From contig DAITBA010000037.1 in NCBI GenBank assembly GCA_036824005.1, positions 1 to 15,618 on the forward strand: a stretch of 15,618 bases of DNA. Direction: 5' to 3'. This stretch comes from DAITBA01 sp036824005. Lineage in GTDB: Bacteria > Pseudomonadota > Gammaproteobacteria > Burkholderiales > Rhodocyclaceae. A program made the translations under genes and the position numbers. Of this stretch, positions 14,168 through 15,618 are shown piece after piece. The notes beneath the pieces were generated by a model. It was not told the DNA's origin, made no database searches, and was given only the letters and a program-made list of their open reading frames with translations. Positions within the stretch are counted from its first letter, which is position 1; each line of letters starts with the position of its first letter.

Positions 14168-14683
14168 TCAACCTGCGCGTGCCCCCCTGCGCGCAACTGC
14201 CAGCACCGGCGGATGCGCCAGCGTCTGGTAGACGACGCAATACCTCTCCGTCAGGCGCAGCAGCGTCGCGATCTGTTCCTCGGACGCATCGGTGTCGAGC
14301 GTGATCTGCAGTCGAATACGCTGGAAGCCGACCGGGGCATCCTTGGCCAGCCCGAGCGTGCCGCGGAAATCGAGATCGCCCTCGGCTTCGAGCGTCGCGT
14401 CGCGCAGCGCGATGCCCAGCGACGTCGCCACCGCATTCAACGTCACCCCGGCGCAGGCCACGAGCGCTTCGAGCAGCATGTCGCCGGAGCAGGCGCTCAA
14501 GCCGTTGCCGCCCGTGCCCGGATGCAGCCCCGCGACGGCGAGCGCCTTGCCGGTTTCGATGCGGCACGTCACGCCCTCGCCCACGCGACCACGCGCACGC
14601 AGCGTAATCTGCGCCGTCTCCGGCGCGCCGCGGTAGCGATCCTTCAGCGGCGCCTGAATGGCGCGCAGTTCATCGGCGTTCAT
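14168..14683 (-). CDS. OsmC-family protein
   Basis: 171 residues, cytoplasmic. OsmC/Ohr proteins reduce organic hydroperoxides with a Cys pair. Here the first candidate is Cys77 in LLEALVACAGVTLNAVA, preceded by the GNGLSACSGDM segment. The second is Cys149 in LTERYCVVYQTL, at the place of the usual C-P-V motif (Pro replaced by Val). The beta-rich N-terminal half (ITLRARGRVGEGVTCRIE) and the QRIRLQITLDTDASEEQIATLLRL stretch fit the fold. The exact subfamily (OsmC, Ohr or YhfA-like) is not decided. The ATG at 14683 follows GAGGAGAA. The frame stays open upstream, but that part is not domain-like. Convergent with the mini-ORF at 13959. Confidence 0.9.
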   Translation of the reverse strand: MNADELRAIQAPLKDRYRGAPETAQITLRARGRVGEGVTCRIETGKALAVAGLHPGTGGNGLSACSGDMLLEALVACAGVTLNAVATSLGIALRDATLEAEGDLDFRGTLGLAKDAPVGFQRIRLQITLDTDASEEQIATLLRLTERYCVVYQTLAHPPVLAVARRGARAG

Positions 14684-15040
14684 GACAGGTTCTCCTCGGG
14701 ACTGGGAAATGATGCGCGCCCCCGCCTTGGGCACCATCGTGCCATGATCGAGTCCGTGGTGGGCTGGCGCGAGACCGACCGGGAAGCGCCCGAGATGAAT
14801 GCTACGACCGTTGCCGTTGCTGTCGCCACGACTGTATCGCCGCACGGATTGACGCCGAAAACCCTTCCGGCAGCCTCATGCTTGCCGCTTGCAACGATTG
14901 GCGCACCGTGAGCAGATTCCATGTCGGCACGGGCCACCCAGAGCCCACTCACGATGCCGGATATACGACTGCATGCGTTTCCCCACGGCCATCCCTATCG
15001 GTCGGTTTCTTGCGTTGGGGGAGGAGTCCATATACGACGG
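14684..15040. other. Gene-poor stretch between the OsmC gene and the PIN-like gene
   Basis: No gene is supported. A 38-codon frame from ATG 14795 begins MNATTVAVAVATTV, which loosely resembles the start of IS110-type transposases (MNATTVAVDLAK) but decays at once and stops at 14911. The 9-mer ATATACGAC occurs twice (14961-14969 and 15030-15038), 69 bases apart. The second copy lies just before the GTTAGGC boundary at 15041. The stretch may be a scar of mobile-element traffic. Confidence 0.35.
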
Positions 15041-15052
15041 GTTAGGCGGCGG
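15041..15052 (+). repeat. Left 12-bp inverted repeat; candidate integron core site (GTTRRRY)
   Basis: GTTAGGCGGCGG, whose first seven bases fit the integron core-site consensus GTTRRRY. Its exact reverse complement occurs at 15559-15570, beyond the PIN-like gene. In a gene cassette the left boundary is read G|TTRRRY, and the cassette's own 3' inverse core is complementary to it, as seen here. Confidence 0.55.
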
Positions 15053-15133
15053 CGCATTCGTGGGCGTACAACCACCGGCGACTGACTCGACTACCATGCG
15101 GTTAAGTAAACCAGCGCATTTGAGGGAATAAGT

Positions 15134-15532
15134 ATGGCGCGATACGTGATTGAGCCGATAGTTGCTTTGACCCTGGCCGAGCGCAATGCAAAGGTTCCCG
15201 CGCATCACCGATTGTTTGCGCCTACGCTGCTGAGGTCGCAGATGCTCGCGCGACTGTATGAAGCAGTGCGGCACGGAGAAACGACGCGCAAAGAGGCGAA
15301 CGCGCGCCTGGACTACCTGCGTGCGCTGCAAGTGCGCTTGCTTGGTGACCGTGTACTCCAGCGAGTGGCATGGGACATTGCAGACCAGCTTGGCTGGGAA
15401 GACACGTTTGTGGCCGAGTACTTGGCGCTGACAAAGCTGCAAGCGGACGCGTTGATCACGTGCAGCGAGGAAGTGGCGGCCGCCGCGCGAAACGTCGTAC
15501 CGGTGGCGACGCTCGAAGATCTGCTCAGCTGA
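15134..15532 (+). CDS. Orphan VapC/PIN-like protein with eroded active site
   Basis: 132 residues, the size of VapC-type PIN ribonuclease toxins. The order of elements is right: N-terminal strand YVIEPIVALTLA, LFAPTLLRSQMLARLYEAV, a Leu/Arg-rich helical middle (RLDYLRALQVRLLGDRV), then TFVAEYLALTKLQADALITC and the C-terminal strand VVPVATLEDLL. The acidic residues expected in a PIN active site seem replaced. The first strand has Glu7 where Asp is usual, RSQ (Gln36) stands for R-S-E, VAEYLAL for D-A-x-Y-L-A-L, and ITCS for V-T-x-D. It may be inactive or a divergent family. The ATG follows GAGGGA. No VapB-like antitoxin gene precedes it: the only upstream frame ending near it (15131) is not antitoxin-like. 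It sits inside the candidate cassette at 15042. Confidence 0.75.
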   Translation: MARYVIEPIVALTLAERNAKVPAHHRLFAPTLLRSQMLARLYEAVRHGETTRKEANARLDYLRALQVRLLGDRVLQRVAWDIADQLGWEDTFVAEYLALTKLQADALITCSEEVAAAARNVVPVATLEDLLS

Positions 15533-15558
15533 ACGGTCCGCACGCGTGTCGAGCATTT

Positions 15559-15570
15559 CCGCCGCCTAAC
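15559..15570 (-). repeat. Right 12-bp inverted repeat; candidate attC inverse core (RYYYAAC)
   Basis: CCGCCGCCTAAC, the exact reverse complement of 15041-15052. The last seven bases (GCCTAAC) fit the RYYYAAC box that begins attC sites. It starts 27 bases after the stop of the PIN-like gene, a usual distance in cassettes. Confidence 0.55.
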
Positions 15571-15618
15571 GACGCTGTAGAAAAAGTCTGTTCATCCGCG
15601 CATCGTGCCGTGAACCGA

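Larger units (their letters stand above)
15042..15618 (+). mobile_element. Candidate integron gene cassette carrying a PIN-like gene (right end outside window)
   Basis: The element runs from TTAGGC at 15042 and encloses a single ORF in the sense direction with a short (92-base) leader. Thirty-odd bases after the stop it reaches GCCTAAC (15564-15570), the RYYYAAC inverse core. This is the compact layout of an integron cassette. An attC imperfect stem should follow, but only 48 bases remain before the window ends. No matching R'' box was found upstream of 15041 to define a preceding attC. Alternatives are a miniature element with 12-bp terminal repeats (short GACG duplications lie near both outer ends) or coincidence. 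Confidence 0.4.

Noticed and set aside
14683..14845. 54-codon N-terminal extension of the OsmC frame, containing HHGLDHGTMVP, reminiscent of a LigB-type dioxygenase segment
   Set aside because: Too short and isolated to support. The ribosome binding site at the ATG at 14683 explains the OsmC start.
14889..15131. 80-codon frame ending two bases before the PIN-like gene, considered as a VapB antitoxin
   Set aside because: Not antitoxin-like (Cys/Pro-rich start, no ribbon-helix-helix or AbrB pattern), no ribosome binding site, and it crosses the candidate cassette boundary at 15041.
15575..15600. CTGTAGAAAAAGTCTG as the end of an insertion sequence
   Set aside because: It vaguely resembles some IS termini, but no partner end or transposase is in the window.

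Overview
The window is GC-rich DNA with dense, short-spaced genes, strong AAGGAGG-type ribosome binding sites and typical proteobacterial housekeeping families (TcdA, a YfcG-like glutathione transferase, OsmC, CBS and AI-2E families). A betaproteobacterium (Burkholderiales, Rhodocyclales or Nitrosomonadales-like) is my best inference. There is no rRNA or tRNA to confirm this.

Left part (1-4400): the 3' end of a proline/arginine-rich protein, an AI-2E-type membrane permease (+), tcdA (-) and, divergent from it, an MFS transporter (+). Middle (4489-7162, all minus): an HtrA-like protein whose three catalytic positions all appear substituted, a YHS-domain lipoprotein and a two-CBS-domain protein that ends in a clear intrinsic terminator. 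Then come a YfcG-like glutathione transferase (+) and a GYD-domain protein (-). Two intergenic inverted-repeat elements (6331-6460 and 8202-8292) share a degenerate 9-nt periodicity.

Right part (8830-13187, all minus): a Tat-exported short nucleoside-deaminase-like protein, an unknown exported protein, a GNAT acetyltransferase and an 815-residue membrane-embedded spermidine-synthase-like protein. The last two overlap by one base (TAGTG) and so are probably translationally coupled.

The most interesting region is 13380-15618. A 93-residue peptide precursor with a double-glycine leader and an Asn/Gln-rich, Cys-free core sits behind a near-consensus sigma-54 promoter and ends in a strong hairpin. 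It forms a self-contained transcription unit with no processing or export gene in view. It is followed by a 46-residue secreted mini-ORF and an OsmC-family gene (-). The window ends with an orphan VapC/PIN-like gene bracketed by a perfect 12-bp inverted repeat whose cores match GTTRRRY and RYYYAAC. This is what the two boundaries of an integron gene cassette would look like, but the diagnostic attC site runs off the window.

All calls were made by eye. Family names rest on recognised motifs, not on searches.
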